A DNA stretch of 64,000 nucleotides. It comes from JADKAV01 sp037045455. GTDB lineage: Bacteria; Actinomycetota; Actinomycetes; S36-B12; UBA10799. Made by a program: the position numbers and the translations under genes. Positions 50,265-59,315 of the stretch are shown here, one piece after another. The first letter of the stretch is position 1; each line of letters opens with the position of its first letter. The notes under the pieces were generated by a model. That model made no database searches and was not told where the DNA came from. It saw only the letters and a program-made list of their open reading frames with translations. The stretch spans positions 186,001 to 250,000 of the forward strand of contig JBAOIN010000003.1 in assembly GCA_037045455.1 (NCBI GenBank), read 5' to 3'.

Positions 50265-52979
50265 TCAGGCGTCGCCGCCCTCCGTGCTGCCTGCCTCGGC
50301 AGCACCGGGGTCGTCCAACCGGTACTTGACAGCGGCGGCCGCCGGTGCCCCGGGATCAACCGCGCCCTGCTTGGCGAGCATGGCCAGGGCTGAGGTGGTG
50401 ATCGACTCGGCGTCGACCAGGAAGTGCCGACGCAGTGCCCCGCGGGTATCGGACAGCCCCCAGCCATCGGTGCCCAAAGATGTGAAGTCGCCAGGCACGT
50501 AGGCGCCGATCTGGTCCTGCACCGCGCGCAGGTAGTCCGAGACCGCGACGAACGGACCCTGCGCACCCGCCAGTTTCTGCGTCACGTACGGTGTGCGGAC
50601 CGGCGCGCTGGGGTCGAGCAGCGCCGCGCGTTCGGCAGCCAGCGCGTCCCGGCGCAACTCCGACCACGACGTCACCGACCAGACGTCGGCCACCACACCC
50701 CATTCCTCGCGCAGCCGCTCTTGCGCCTTCAAGGCCCAGGTCATCGCGATGCCGCTGGCCAGCAACTGCACGCGCGGACCCTCACCGTCGCCACGAGACC
50801 ACAAGTGCAGGCCCTTGACGATGCCCTCCACGTCGACCCCGTCGGGTTGCGCGGGCTGCTGGATCGGCTCGTTGTAGACGGTGAGGTAGTAGTAGATGTC
50901 CTCGGAATTCTCGCCGTACATCCGGCGCAGGCCGTCCTTGACGATGTGCGCCACTTCGAACGCGAACGCCGGGTCGTAGGCGACGACGGCAGGGTTGGTC
51001 GAGGCCAGCAGTGGGGAGTGACCGTCCTCGTGCTGCAAGCCCTCGCCATTGAGCGTGGTCCGGCCGGCCGTGGCACCGAGCAGGAAGCCGCGGGTCTTGG
51101 AGTCCATCGCGGCCCAGAACTGGTCGCCGGTGCGCTGGAAGCCGAACATCGAGTAGAAGATGTAGACGGGGATCATCGGTTCGTCGTGGGTCGAGTACGA
51201 CGTGCCAACTGCCTGGAACGAGGCTGCCGACCCGGCTTCGTTGATGCCCTCGTGCAGGATCTGGCCCTGCTGACTCTCCTTGTAGGACAGGAACAACTCT
51301 CGGTCCACCGACTGGTAGGTCTGGCCGAACGGGTTGTAGATCTTCTGCACCGGGAACATCGCATCCATGCCGAACGTGCGGGCCTCGTCCGGGATGATCG
51401 GCACGAACCGCTTGCCGAGTTCGGGGTCCTTGAGCAGTTCTTTGAACAGCCGCACAAAGGCCATCGTGGTGGCTACCGACTGCGCTCCGGAGCCGCGCTG
51501 GATGACCTCGTAGGGCTTGTCGCCGGGCAGTGCCAGCGGCCGCGACTTCTGCCGTCGCGCGGGCAGCGAACCGCCCAGCCCGCGGCGGCGTTCGAGCATG
51601 TACTGGATGCTCTCGTCGTCGGGTCCCGGGTGGTAGTAGGGCGGCAGTTTCGCGTCGAGCTGGTCGTCGGGAATCGGGATCTGTAGCCGGTCCCGGAACG
51701 CCTTGATGTCGTCCAGCGTCAGCTTCTTCATCTGGTGGGTGGAGTTGCGGCCCTCGAAGTGCGAGCCCAGTGTCCAGCCCTTGATGGTCTTGGCCAGGAT
51801 GACGGTGGGCTGACCCTTGTGTTCCATCGCCGCCTTGTACGCGGCGTAGAGCTTCAGGTAGTCGTGGCCACCTCGCTTGAGTTTCCAGATCTGGTCGTCG
51901 GTGTAGTCGGCGACCAGCGCGGCGGTTCGTGGGTCCTTGTTGAAGAAGTTCTCCCGGACGAACGCCCCGGATTCGGCCTTGAACGTCTGGTAGTCGCCGT
52001 CCACGGTCTCGTTCATCAGGTGGACCAGCGCGCCCTCGGTGTCCTTGGCGAGCAGTCCGTCCCACTCCCGGCCCCACACGACCTTGATGACGTTCCAGCC
52101 GGCACCCCGGAACACACTCTCGAGTTCCTGGATGATCTTGCCGTTGCCGCGGACCGGGCCGTCGAGGCGCTGCAGGTTGCAGTTGATGACGAACGTGAGG
52201 TTGTCCAAGCCCTCGCGCGCGGCCATGCCGAGGTGACCCAGCGCCTCGGGTTCGTCGGTCTCGCCGTCGCCGAGGAACGCCCAGACGTGCTGGCGGGAGG
52301 TGTCCTTGATGCCGCGGTCATGCAGGTAGCGGTTGAAGCGCGCCTGGTAGATCGCAGCCTCTGGACCCAGTCCCATCGACACGGTCGGGAACTGCCAGAA
52401 GTCAGGCATCAGCCGCGGATGCGGGTATGAGGGGAGCCCCCGGCCGAGCCCACCGTGGGACAGCTCCTGCCGGAAGCCGTCCATCCGGTCCTCGGAGATC
52501 CGGCCCTCCATGAAGGCGCGGGCGTAGATCCCCGGGCTGGCGTGGCCCTGGTAGTAGATCTGGTCGCCGCCGTCGGTCTCGGGGCCGTTGAAGAAGTGGT
52601 TGAAGCCCACCTCGTACAGCGATGCCGACGAGGCGTAGGAACTGATGTGGCCGCCCACGGAGATTCCCGGGCGCTGTGCGCGGTGCACCATGATCGCGGC
52701 GTTCCAGCGGCAGTAAGCGCGGATCCGGTGCTCGATCTCCTCGTCACCGGGGAAGGCCGGTTCATCCTCCGGCGGGATGGTGTTGATGTAGTCCGTCTGC
52801 CGCAAGTCCGCGATACCGATGTTGCGTTCGGCGGCGCGCCGCAGGAGTTCGCGTACGAGGAAGCGCGCGCGAGTCGGCCCCGCCTTCTCGATCGTGGCAT
52901 CGAGCGACTCGATCCACTCTTGGCTCTCCTCGGGGTCGGAATCCACGTACTGCGTGGGGATGCCGCCTGGCTTCAGCAC
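50265..52979 (-). CDS. aceE: Pyruvate dehydrogenase E1 component, homodimeric type
   Basis: Protein of 904 residues. The thiamine-diphosphate motif runs from GDGETDEPEALG to FVINCNLQRLDGPVRGN; other family marks are NAAIMVHRAQRPGISVGGHI, GHASPGIYARAFMEG, the E1 active-site region FEGRNSTHQMKKLT and the transketolase-like C-terminal half with DEARTFGMDAMFP. It decarboxylates pyruvate for acetyl-CoA synthesis with E2 and E3, which are not in the window. The GTG at 52979 is preferred since AGGAGAAAGGCGG lies just before it; an ATG at 53024 in frame lacks an RBS. Adjacent DUF3052 is the usual actinobacterial neighbour. Confidence 0.93.
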   Translation of the reverse strand: MLKPGGIPTQYVDSDPEESQEWIESLDATIEKAGPTRARFLVRELLRRAAERNIGIADLRQTDYINTIPPEDEPAFPGDEEIEHRIRAYCRWNAAIMVHRAQRPGISVGGHISSYASSASLYEVGFNHFFNGPETDGGDQIYYQGHASPGIYARAFMEGRISEDRMDGFRQELSHGGLGRGLPSYPHPRLMPDFWQFPTVSMGLGPEAAIYQARFNRYLHDRGIKDTSRQHVWAFLGDGETDEPEALGHLGMAAREGLDNLTFVINCNLQRLDGPVRGNGKIIQELESVFRGAGWNVIKVVWGREWDGLLAKDTEGALVHLMNETVDGDYQTFKAESGAFVRENFFNKDPRTAALVADYTDDQIWKLKRGGHDYLKLYAAYKAAMEHKGQPTVILAKTIKGWTLGSHFEGRNSTHQMKKLTLDDIKAFRDRLQIPIPDDQLDAKLPPYYHPGPDDESIQYMLERRRGLGGSLPARRQKSRPLALPGDKPYEVIQRGSGAQSVATTMAFVRLFKELLKDPELGKRFVPIIPDEARTFGMDAMFPVQKIYNPFGQTYQSVDRELFLSYKESQQGQILHEGINEAGSAASFQAVGTSYSTHDEPMIPVYIFYSMFGFQRTGDQFWAAMDSKTRGFLLGATAGRTTLNGEGLQHEDGHSPLLASTNPAVVAYDPAFAFEVAHIVKDGLRRMYGENSEDIYYYLTVYNEPIQQPAQPDGVDVEGIVKGLHLWSRGDGEGPRVQLLASGIAMTWALKAQERLREEWGVVADVWSVTSWSELRRDALAAERAALLDPSAPVRTPYVTQKLAGAQGPFVAVSDYLRAVQDQIGAYVPGDFTSLGTDGWGLSDTRGALRRHFLVDAESITTSALAMLAKQGAVDPGAPAAAAVKYRLDDPGAAEAGSTEGGDA

Positions 52980-53052
52980 GGTCTGGTCCGCCTTTCTCCT
53001 GACTTGTTCGACCCTATGGCGCATTCACGCTGAACGACAGTCCTGCGACTGA

Positions 53053-53182
53053 CGTTCGAAACGTGGCCTCGCCCAGTAGTTCCGGCCAGGTTTGAACGCC
53101 TTGGTATCCCAGTGATCCGATCCGTCGGGGCCAAACCTGTCAGAACGTGGCGAAGCGTGGTGATGCGGCCAGGTTTCGAACG
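53053..53182. repeat. Long dyad with repeated AGGTTTGAACG motifs before aceE
   Basis: CGTTCGAAACGTGGCC (53053-53068) and GGCCAGGTTTCGAACG (53167-53182) are complementary at 15 of 16 positions. Between them GGCCAGGTTTGAACG (53084-53098) and the inverted GGCCAAACCTGTCAGAACG (53129-53147) repeat the motif. The block fills the aceE promoter region up to the DUF3052 end. It may be an operator array or a further repeat family. Confidence 0.55.
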
Positions 53183-53192
53183 CAATCCGCTG

Positions 53193-53603
53193 CTACTTGC
53201 GGCTGGACTTGCGCGCCACCAGTCGGGTGCCCTGCCAGTCGGGTCCCGCGCTGATCGTGCGGGTCGGTTGCAGGCCGGCGGTCGGCGCGGCTTCGGCGAT
53301 GTCCGACGGGTCGAGGTGTCCGTCGCGGCCGGGCTTGGGGGTGAGAAGCCAGACGACGCCGTTGTCGGCCAGGGGCCCGAGGGCATCCATCAAACCGTCG
53401 AACAGGTCGCCGTCGTCGTCGCGCCACCACAGCAACACGGCCTCGACGATCTCGTCGGAGTCCTCGTCGAGCAACTCCTGGCCGACGGCCGCCACGAAGG
53501 CACCGCGGATCTCCTCATCGCAGTCGCTGTCGAACCCGATCTCGAGGACTGCTTGGCCGGTGGTGAGTCCCAGCGGCAACTGGCCGGGGGCTTGGGTATT
53601 CAT
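53193..53603 (-). CDS. DUF3052 family protein
   Basis: Protein of 136 residues matching DUF3052: an N-terminal segment GQAVLEIGFDSDCDEEIRGA, the WWRDDDGDLFDGLMDALGPL motif, GVVWLLTPKPGRDGHLDPSD and the end TARLV-like DWQGTRLVARKSSRK. The fold resembles NTF2-like or methyltransferase-adjacent small proteins, but the function is unknown. The gene is almost always beside aceE in Actinomycetes, as here. Confidence 0.88.
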   Translation of the reverse strand: MNTQAPGQLPLGLTTGQAVLEIGFDSDCDEEIRGAFVAAVGQELLDEDSDEIVEAVLLWWRDDDGDLFDGLMDALGPLADNGVVWLLTPKPGRDGHLDPSDIAEAAPTAGLQPTRTISAGPDWQGTRLVARKSSRK

Positions 53604-53791
53604 GGCCGTGCCTCACGTGCGCACACAACGAGTAGTCCACACAACCTGAGTCGCGGTTGCAAGTCCATTACGCCGATTGGTCCGGATGCGGCCCCGGTGG
53701 ATCGGCATCAGGATGAGCGAAGGTGGTGCGTTGCCGCCAGGCCCGGACGGGGACGCACCACCTGCCCGCCACCGCCCGATACCCTGCAACT

Positions 53792-53864
53792 GGGCCCGTA
53801 GCGCAGCTGGTAGCGCGCCCCGCTTACACCGGGAAGGTCGTCGGTTCGAGTCCGGCCGGGCCCA
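53792..53864 (+). tRNA. tRNA-Val(TAC)
   Basis: A 73-nt cloverleaf: acceptor GGGCCCG/CGGGCCC, D arm GCGC...GCGC, anticodon loop CTTACAC, T arm with GGTTCGAGTCC, discriminator A. No encoded CCA. Its last base is one nucleotide before a possible GTG start of the Nif3 gene. Confidence 0.95.
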
Positions 53865-53865
53865 C

Positions 53866-54963
53866 GTGCGGCTCAGCGACGTGGTAGCGATGCTCGATGC
53901 CTGGTTCCCGCCTGATCTTGCCGAACCGTGGGACGCGGTGGGTCTGGTCTGCGGGGATCCCGGGGCGGACGTGGAGTCCGTGCTGGTCGCCGTCGATCCG
54001 GTCCAGGCCGTCGTGACCGAAGCCCTGGAATCTGGGGTCGATCTGCTGGTGACCCACCACCCGTTGTGGCTGTCCGGTGTCACGCACTTGACCGGCTACA
54101 AGGGCCGCCTGGCGCAGGATCTGATCCGCGGCGGGGTCGCGCTCTACAACGCCCACACGAATGCCGACCGCGCACCGCACGGAGTCAACGATGCCCTGGC
54201 TGACGCGTTGGGCCTGCAGGCCGTCCGGCCGCTGGAAACGGTCGAGTCAGACCTGCTGCGGCTGACGGTCTACGTGCCGCAGTCGCATCGCAACCTGCTG
54301 ATCGACGCGCTGGCCGCGGCCGGGGCCGGACATATCGGCGCCTACGAGCGCTGCGCCTACACGACGCAGGGGGAGGGGACGTTCCGGCCACTGGCCGGCG
54401 CCGCCCCGCACATCGGGACCCCGGGCCGCGTCGAGGTCGTGGCCGAGGATCGCCTGGAGATGGTGCTGCCGGCCGGGCGGCTTAGGGCAGTGGCGCAGGC
54501 TTTGCTGGCCGCCCACCCCTACGAGGAGCCTGCCTACGACTTCACCCAGATCGCGCAGGTGCGCCGGGACACCGGGCTGGGGCGGGTGGGTGACGTCGCC
54601 CCGACGACACTGGCCGCTTTCGCGCAGCATGTTGTGCACGCTCTGCCGATGACGGCCGGTGGGTTGCGTTTTGCCGGTGACCCGCAGCAGCCGATCCGCA
54701 CGGTGGCTGTCGTGGGAGGCTCCGGTGGATCCGAACTGTCCGCAGCCAGCGCTGTCGCCGACGTCCTGGTCACCAGCGACCTGAAGCACCACGTCGTAGA
54801 CGAGCATCTCGCGGCGGGTGGCTGTGCGGTCATCGATGTCGCACACTGGGCCAGCGAGTGGCCGTGGTGCCCGCTCACCGCGCGCCGCCTGTCCGAGGCC
54901 GGCGTGCCTGCCCGGGCCAGCGAACTTGTCACCGATCCGTGGACCGGAGGTATCCGAGAATGA
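53866..54963 (+). CDS. Nif3-like dinuclear metal-centre hexameric protein
   Basis: Protein of up to 365 residues. Nif3/YqfO fold with metal ligands in LLVTHHPLWLSGV (two His), YNAHTNADRAP (His, Asp) and TSDLKHHVVDEH and HWASEWPW at the C-terminus. The middle 130 residues (RLTVYVPQSHRNLLIDAL to HPYEEPAYDF) are the PII/CutA-like insert of the long form. Function is debated (GTP cyclohydrolase-like or metal-protein scaffold). In-frame starts: GTG 53866, GTG 53881, ATG 53890; no clear RBS, as tRNA-Val ends at 53864. The stop overlaps the next gene by ATGA. Confidence 0.85.
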   Translation: MRLSDVVAMLDAWFPPDLAEPWDAVGLVCGDPGADVESVLVAVDPVQAVVTEALESGVDLLVTHHPLWLSGVTHLTGYKGRLAQDLIRGGVALYNAHTNADRAPHGVNDALADALGLQAVRPLETVESDLLRLTVYVPQSHRNLLIDALAAAGAGHIGAYERCAYTTQGEGTFRPLAGAAPHIGTPGRVEVVAEDRLEMVLPAGRLRAVAQALLAAHPYEEPAYDFTQIAQVRRDTGLGRVGDVAPTTLAAFAQHVVHALPMTAGGLRFAGDPQQPIRTVAVVGGSGGSELSAASAVADVLVTSDLKHHVVDEHLAAGGCAVIDVAHWASEWPWCPLTARRLSEAGVPARASELVTDPWTGGIRE

Positions 54964-55697
54964 AGGTCGACCCCTTCGTGCAGGAACGTCTGCTCGAACT
55001 GCCCATCGTCGATCAGCGCCTGGCGCAGCTGGCAAAGGAGCAGGCGTCGTCGCCGTTGCGCGCGAACGTCACCAGCACTGCGGCCGGCGTCGTGAGGGCC
55101 GAGGAGCAGCTGATCGACACCCGTACCCGGATCAAGGACCTCGAACGGGAGGTGACCCGGGCCGAGCAGGACGTCGAGACCGTGCGCAACCGCATCGCTC
55201 GCGACCAGCAGACCTTGGATGCCGGAACGGTTTCACCCAAGCAGCTGCAGGACTTGCAGCATGAACTCGAGAGCCTGGCCCGCCGGCAGGCCGAACTCGA
55301 GGACGTGGAACTGGAACTGCTGGAGAAGGTGGAGGAGGTCACCGGGTCGCTGCAGGACGCCGAGCAGGCGATGACGGCTGCGCGGACCGCTGCGGACGAA
55401 GCGGCGGGTGCCTGGGACCGGCGCGCGGATGAGATAGCGGCTGAGATCGTGGACCTGGAGGCGCGCCGTGGTGAGGTCACAGCCGGCCTGCCCGAGGAAC
55501 TGGTGGCGCTGTACGAGAAAGTCCGGGCGCGATCGGGCCAAGGTGCCGGACTCCTGCGGCATGGCCGCTGCGGATCGTGCCAACTGCAGTTGAGTTCCTC
55601 GGACCTCGACCGGATTCGCGGCGCCGCACCGGATGATGTCGTGCGCTGCGAAGAGTGTGGCGCGATCATGATCCGCACTCCGGAGTCGGGCCTATGA
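54960..55697 (+). CDS. Coiled-coil protein with C4 zinc ribbon (CT398/zf-RING_7-like)
   Basis: Protein of 245 residues: a long antiparallel coiled coil (about residues 30-180, for example QLQDLQHELESLARRQAELE) and a C-terminal zinc ribbon with RCGSCQLQLSSSDLDRIRG and RCEECGAIMIR (two CxxC pairs). The family is conserved in actinobacteria directly after Nif3, exactly this order, and likely binds nucleic acid or protein; function is not established. Overlaps Nif3 and the AlaX-like gene by 4 nt each. Confidence 0.85.
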   Translation: MKVDPFVQERLLELPIVDQRLAQLAKEQASSPLRANVTSTAAGVVRAEEQLIDTRTRIKDLEREVTRAEQDVETVRNRIARDQQTLDAGTVSPKQLQDLQHELESLARRQAELEDVELELLEKVEEVTGSLQDAEQAMTAARTAADEAAGAWDRRADEIAAEIVDLEARRGEVTAGLPEELVALYEKVRARSGQGAGLLRHGRCGSCQLQLSSSDLDRIRGAAPDDVVRCEECGAIMIRTPESGL

Positions 55698-56533
55698 GCG
55701 GGACCGTCGTGGACTTCCCCGCCGGCGCGGTACGCGGCACTGGTCGCGTTGTCCAGGTGCTGGACCTGCCAGGGGGTGTCGGAGTAGTGACCGATCGCAC
55801 GCCCTTCCACCCGGTCGACCCAGCCTGGCCCGATCAGCCCGCCGACACCGGGATGCTGAACGGATCGCCGGTCACCGACTGCCTCGTGGGGGCCGTGTCC
55901 GAGAGCGGCATCGCCGTGGGTGAACAGATCCAGGCCCGACGGGGTGACGCGGGGTTCAGCTGGGTGGTGGTGCATGTGGTCGACGGACCGGCGCCGAACG
56001 TCGGTGACGAGGTCGAGCTGCAGGTGGACGCCGATCGGCGGCAGGCGTTGAGCCGCGCTCACACGGCCTGTCACGTGGTTGCTCTCGCGCTCAACGCGGA
56101 GGTCGCAGGTGCTTGGCGCAAGGACGTGGCGACAGACGGGGCCGGCAACCCGGACTTCGACCGGATCGCGCTCACCTCGTCGCGCATGACGCAGGACGAA
56201 GCCCGTGACCAGTACCGGCTGGGCAAGTCGCTGCGCAAGAAGGGGTTCGACACCGCGGTTCTGCTCGATGATGCCGATGCAGTTGCAGCCCGGGTGAACG
56301 ACCGGGTGCGGGGCTGGATCGAAGCTGACGGCCGAGTTGCCATCGAGACCGAAGGGCCCACGCTGACGGATCTGCGGTTCTGGTGCTGCGACGTGCCCGA
56401 CGGCAGCTATCGCATTGCGTGTGGCGGCACCCACGTCACGTCGCTGCGAGAACTCGGCGAAGTCCGGGTGGCCTACGAGCAGCCGGAACCGGGCACGCTG
56501 GTCGCGGTGACCACGGTTGTGCCGCCGGCCTAG
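55694..56533 (+). CDS. Alanyl-tRNA editing domain protein (AlaX-like)
   Basis: Protein of 279 residues: an N-terminal beta-barrel like that before AlaRS editing domains (TPFHPVDPAWPDQPADTG) and the editing domain with RAHTACHVVALAL (HxxxH zinc ligands) and RIACGGTHVTSLREL (CxxxH). This free-standing fold removes Ser or Gly wrongly attached to tRNA-Ala. LGKSLRKKGFDT is an unusual basic insert in the middle. Overlaps the zinc-ribbon gene stop by 4 nt, forming a Nif3-ribbon-AlaX unit. Confidence 0.85.
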   Translation: MSGTVVDFPAGAVRGTGRVVQVLDLPGGVGVVTDRTPFHPVDPAWPDQPADTGMLNGSPVTDCLVGAVSESGIAVGEQIQARRGDAGFSWVVVHVVDGPAPNVGDEVELQVDADRRQALSRAHTACHVVALALNAEVAGAWRKDVATDGAGNPDFDRIALTSSRMTQDEARDQYRLGKSLRKKGFDTAVLLDDADAVAARVNDRVRGWIEADGRVAIETEGPTLTDLRFWCCDVPDGSYRIACGGTHVTSLRELGEVRVAYEQPEPGTLVAVTTVVPPA

Positions 56534-56534
56534 C

Positions 56535-56625
56535 CGTGAAGTCTCATGAGCCAGAACGTGAAGCCTCAGGTCAAACGTGAAAGCCCAGCGGGCGACGAGC
56601 ATTCACGTTTGACCCGTAGCTTCAC
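56535..56625. repeat. Long dyad with CGTGAA half-sites before galK
   Basis: Arms at 56558-56581 and 56602-56625 pair at 21 of 24 positions around a 20-nt loop; the pairing core is GTCAAACGTGAA with TTCACGTTTGAC. Direct copies CGTGAAGTCTCA (56535-56546) and CGTGAAGCCTCA (56557-56568) lie 22 nt apart. The dyad ends two bases before a galK start codon, so it could control galK transcription or translation. Confidence 0.65.
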
Positions 56626-56627
56626 AC

Positions 56628-57746
56628 ATGGCCACCCAGCAGGGTGAGTTCGGCTATGAAAGAAGCATGCGGCACTTCCACGCGCCTGGCCGGGTGAACC
56701 TGATCGGGGATCACATCGACTACATGGGCGGGACCGTGCTGCCGATGGCCATCGACTACGGCACCGACGTGTGGGTAACGCCACGCGATGACGGCCTGAT
56801 CGTGGCCGCCTCGGACAACTTCCCCGAAGTGGGAACGGTGACGGCCGACCGTGAGGCTCAGCGGCCTGAGTCGCAGTGGGACTGGGTCAACTACCTCGTG
56901 GCCGTCGCATTCGCGTTCGGCAAGCGCGGCATTGAGGTCCCTGGCGTCGATGTGCGCGTGCACGGCAGGATCCCGAACGGCGCCGGGCTGTCCTCGTCCG
57001 CGTCCCTGGAACTGGCGATGGCGGTGGCGTTCGACGCCCTCACCGACTCCGGTTTGAGCGCGGCTGAACTGGCGCTGATCGGCCAGCAGGCTGAAAACGA
57101 GTTCATCGGGGTTGCCTGCGGGATCATGGACCAGCTCGCCGTCGCGGCGGGGGTTTCGGGCCAAGCTCTGGCCATCGACTGCGGGACGCTTGCCGTCACC
57201 CCCGTGCCGTTCCCAGCCGGCATCGCGGTGGTCGTGGCGAACACCAACCAGCGGCGGGAACTGGCTGACTCGGCGTACAACGCTCGGCGGGCTGCGTGCG
57301 AGAAGGCTGAGGAGCTGCTGGGGCGACGGCTTATCGAGGCCTCGTCCGCCGATGTAGCCACATTGCCCGAGGACCTTGCCCCGCGGGCCCGGCACGTGAT
57401 CGGCGAACAAGCGCGGGTACTGGCCTTCGCGCACGCGCTGCGGGAGGACGACCGGGACCAACTCGGCACTTTGATGCGGGCCTCGCACGAATCCTTGCGC
57501 GACGACTTCGAGGTGACCGGCCCGGCGCTGGATGCGATGGTCGAGGCGGCCTGGGATGCGCCCGGGGTGATCGGCGCCCGCATGACTGGTGCCGGTTTCG
57601 GCGGTTGCACCGTGAACCTCGTCGAGCCCGAGCGAGTGGCGGAGTTCATCGCCGCGGTCGGTCCGGCCTACCAGCGCCGCAGCGGTCTGCGGCCTGACTT
57701 CTACGAGGTGCACCCTGCCGACGGCGCGCGGGAGGTGACCGCGTGA
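56628..57746 (+). CDS. galK: Galactokinase
   Basis: GHMP kinase of up to 372 residues: HAPGRVNLIGDHIDYMGG (galactokinase signature, with GDHID where most have GEHTD), the ATP loop GRIPNGAGLSSSASLELAMA, GIMDQLAV and the C-terminal MTGAGFGGCTVNLVEP. It phosphorylates galactose in the Leloir pathway; the neighbouring galT supports this. ATG 56628 directly follows the dyad; ATG 56667 (RBS-like GAAAGAAG) would start three residues before the signature and is nearly as likely. The GTGA at the end overlaps galT. The variant signature leaves room for a related sugar. Confidence 0.85.
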   Translation: MATQQGEFGYERSMRHFHAPGRVNLIGDHIDYMGGTVLPMAIDYGTDVWVTPRDDGLIVAASDNFPEVGTVTADREAQRPESQWDWVNYLVAVAFAFGKRGIEVPGVDVRVHGRIPNGAGLSSSASLELAMAVAFDALTDSGLSAAELALIGQQAENEFIGVACGIMDQLAVAAGVSGQALAIDCGTLAVTPVPFPAGIAVVVANTNQRRELADSAYNARRAACEKAEELLGRRLIEASSADVATLPEDLAPRARHVIGEQARVLAFAHALREDDRDQLGTLMRASHESLRDDFEVTGPALDAMVEAAWDAPGVIGARMTGAGFGGCTVNLVEPERVAEFIAAVGPAYQRRSGLRPDFYEVHPADGAREVTA

Positions 57747-59208
57747 TCGAGGGACCGCTGGGCGATTTGCTGGCGTACGGGATTGAGACCGGGCTGATCG
57801 AGGCCGGCGACGTGCCCTACGTGCGCAACCGCATCTTGGAGGTCCTGCGGATCGATGACTACGACCTCACCGCTGAAGGATCAGGGGCGCGGGGCACGAT
57901 CGACGAGCTGCTTCGGCCCCTGCTTGATGATGCTGCGGCCCGCGGCCTGATCGACCCCGACACCACGACCCAGCGCGACCTCTGGGACACCGCGATCATG
58001 GGCTGTCTCGTCCAGCGGCCCTCAGAGACCCAGCACAAGTTCTGGGAGGACTACGCCATCTCGCCGGAACGCGCCACGCAGCGCTTCCACGCCGCTGCGG
58101 TGGCCAGCAACTACATCCGCGTGACCCGCACCGACCGCAACGTCACCTGGGTGCATCCGAGTCGCTATGGCGACCTCGACATGACCATCAACCTGTCCAA
58201 GCCGGAGAAGGACCCGCGGGACATCGCAGCGGCGGTGGGCGCGCACGAATCGACGTATCCGGCCTGTCTGTTGTGCCGCGAGAACGAGGGGTACGCCGGG
58301 CGACCCGACCATCCGGCCCGGCAGAACTTGCGCTTGGTGCAGATGGACCTGGGCGGCGAGGCGTGGTTCCTGCAGTACTCCCCCTACCGCTACTACCAGG
58401 AGCACTGCATTGTCCTGAGTGACGAGCACCGGCCCATGGCGATGAACCGGGCGACGCTGCAGCGGCTGGCTGCCTTTACCGCACTGTTCCCGCACTACAT
58501 CGTGGGGTCCAATGCGGACCTACCGATCGTGGGTGGGTCGATCCTGAGTCACGACCACTACCAAGGCGGACGCTACGAGGTTCCCGATGGACCGCGCGGT
58601 CACGTTGTGGTCGCAGGACCGCGACGGTGTCCTGGTGGAGGTGCTGGACTGGCCCCTGGCCGTCATCCGGCTGCGCGGTGATGATGCTGACGTGCTGGAT
58701 CTGGCCGATCGGTGTGCTGGCCGCGTGGCGCAGCTACGACGACCCGGCGCACCAAGTGGCTGCGTTCACCGGCGCCACTGCGCACAACACGGTGACACCG
58801 ATCGCTCGCCGGGAGGCCGGCGCGTTGCGGCTGGACATCGTGCTGCGCAACAACCGCACCAGCGCCGAACACCCGGACGGCATCTTCCATCCGCACGCGG
58901 AGATTCACCCCGTGAAGAAGGAGAACATCGGCTTGATCGAGGTGATGGGGCTGGCCGTGCTGCCGGACCGGCTCGAGCGGGAGTTGGGCATGGTGGCCGC
59001 GGCTTTGGAGTCCGGTCAGGAGTTGCCGCCGGAAGCCGCAGCGCACGCACCCATGCTTGCGGCTTTGCGACACGTCGGGCCGGCTGATGACGCGCTTACC
59101 CAGGTGCGGACTGCGGCCGCTGACATGTTCGTCCGCGGTCTGGAGCACTGCGGGGTGTTCGGTGCGGATGTTGTGGCGGGGTGCCAGGCGTTTCTCGTGC
59201 GAGTGTGA
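57743..59208 (+). CDS. galT: Galactose-1-phosphate uridylyltransferase, class II, two frameshifts
   Basis: About 487 residues once joined, the long class II GalT. It includes FWEDYAISPERATQRFH, the zinc/His region CLLCRENEGYAGRPDHPARQ, QYSPYRYYQEHCIVLS and the catalytic-type LSHDHYQGGRYE. The frame breaks at GAGG near 58580 (YE to FPMDRAVTLWSQD) and near 58711 (LADR to VLAAWRSYDDPAHQ), after which the C-terminal domain (HNTVTPIARR, NNRTSAEHPDGIFHPH, HPVKKENIGLIEVMG) is intact. It exchanges UMP between UDP-glucose and galactose-1-phosphate. Both breaks sit in conserved sequence, pointing to indel errors. Confidence 0.85.
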
Positions 59209-59315
59209 GTGCCGATCAGCGACCCTCGGCAGCAAGGGAGGGCGACGGTGCGCCCCTCAACGACGCGTGACGGTCACGTACCCAAATCGGCCAATGCGAT
59301 CTATCCCGACTGGCG

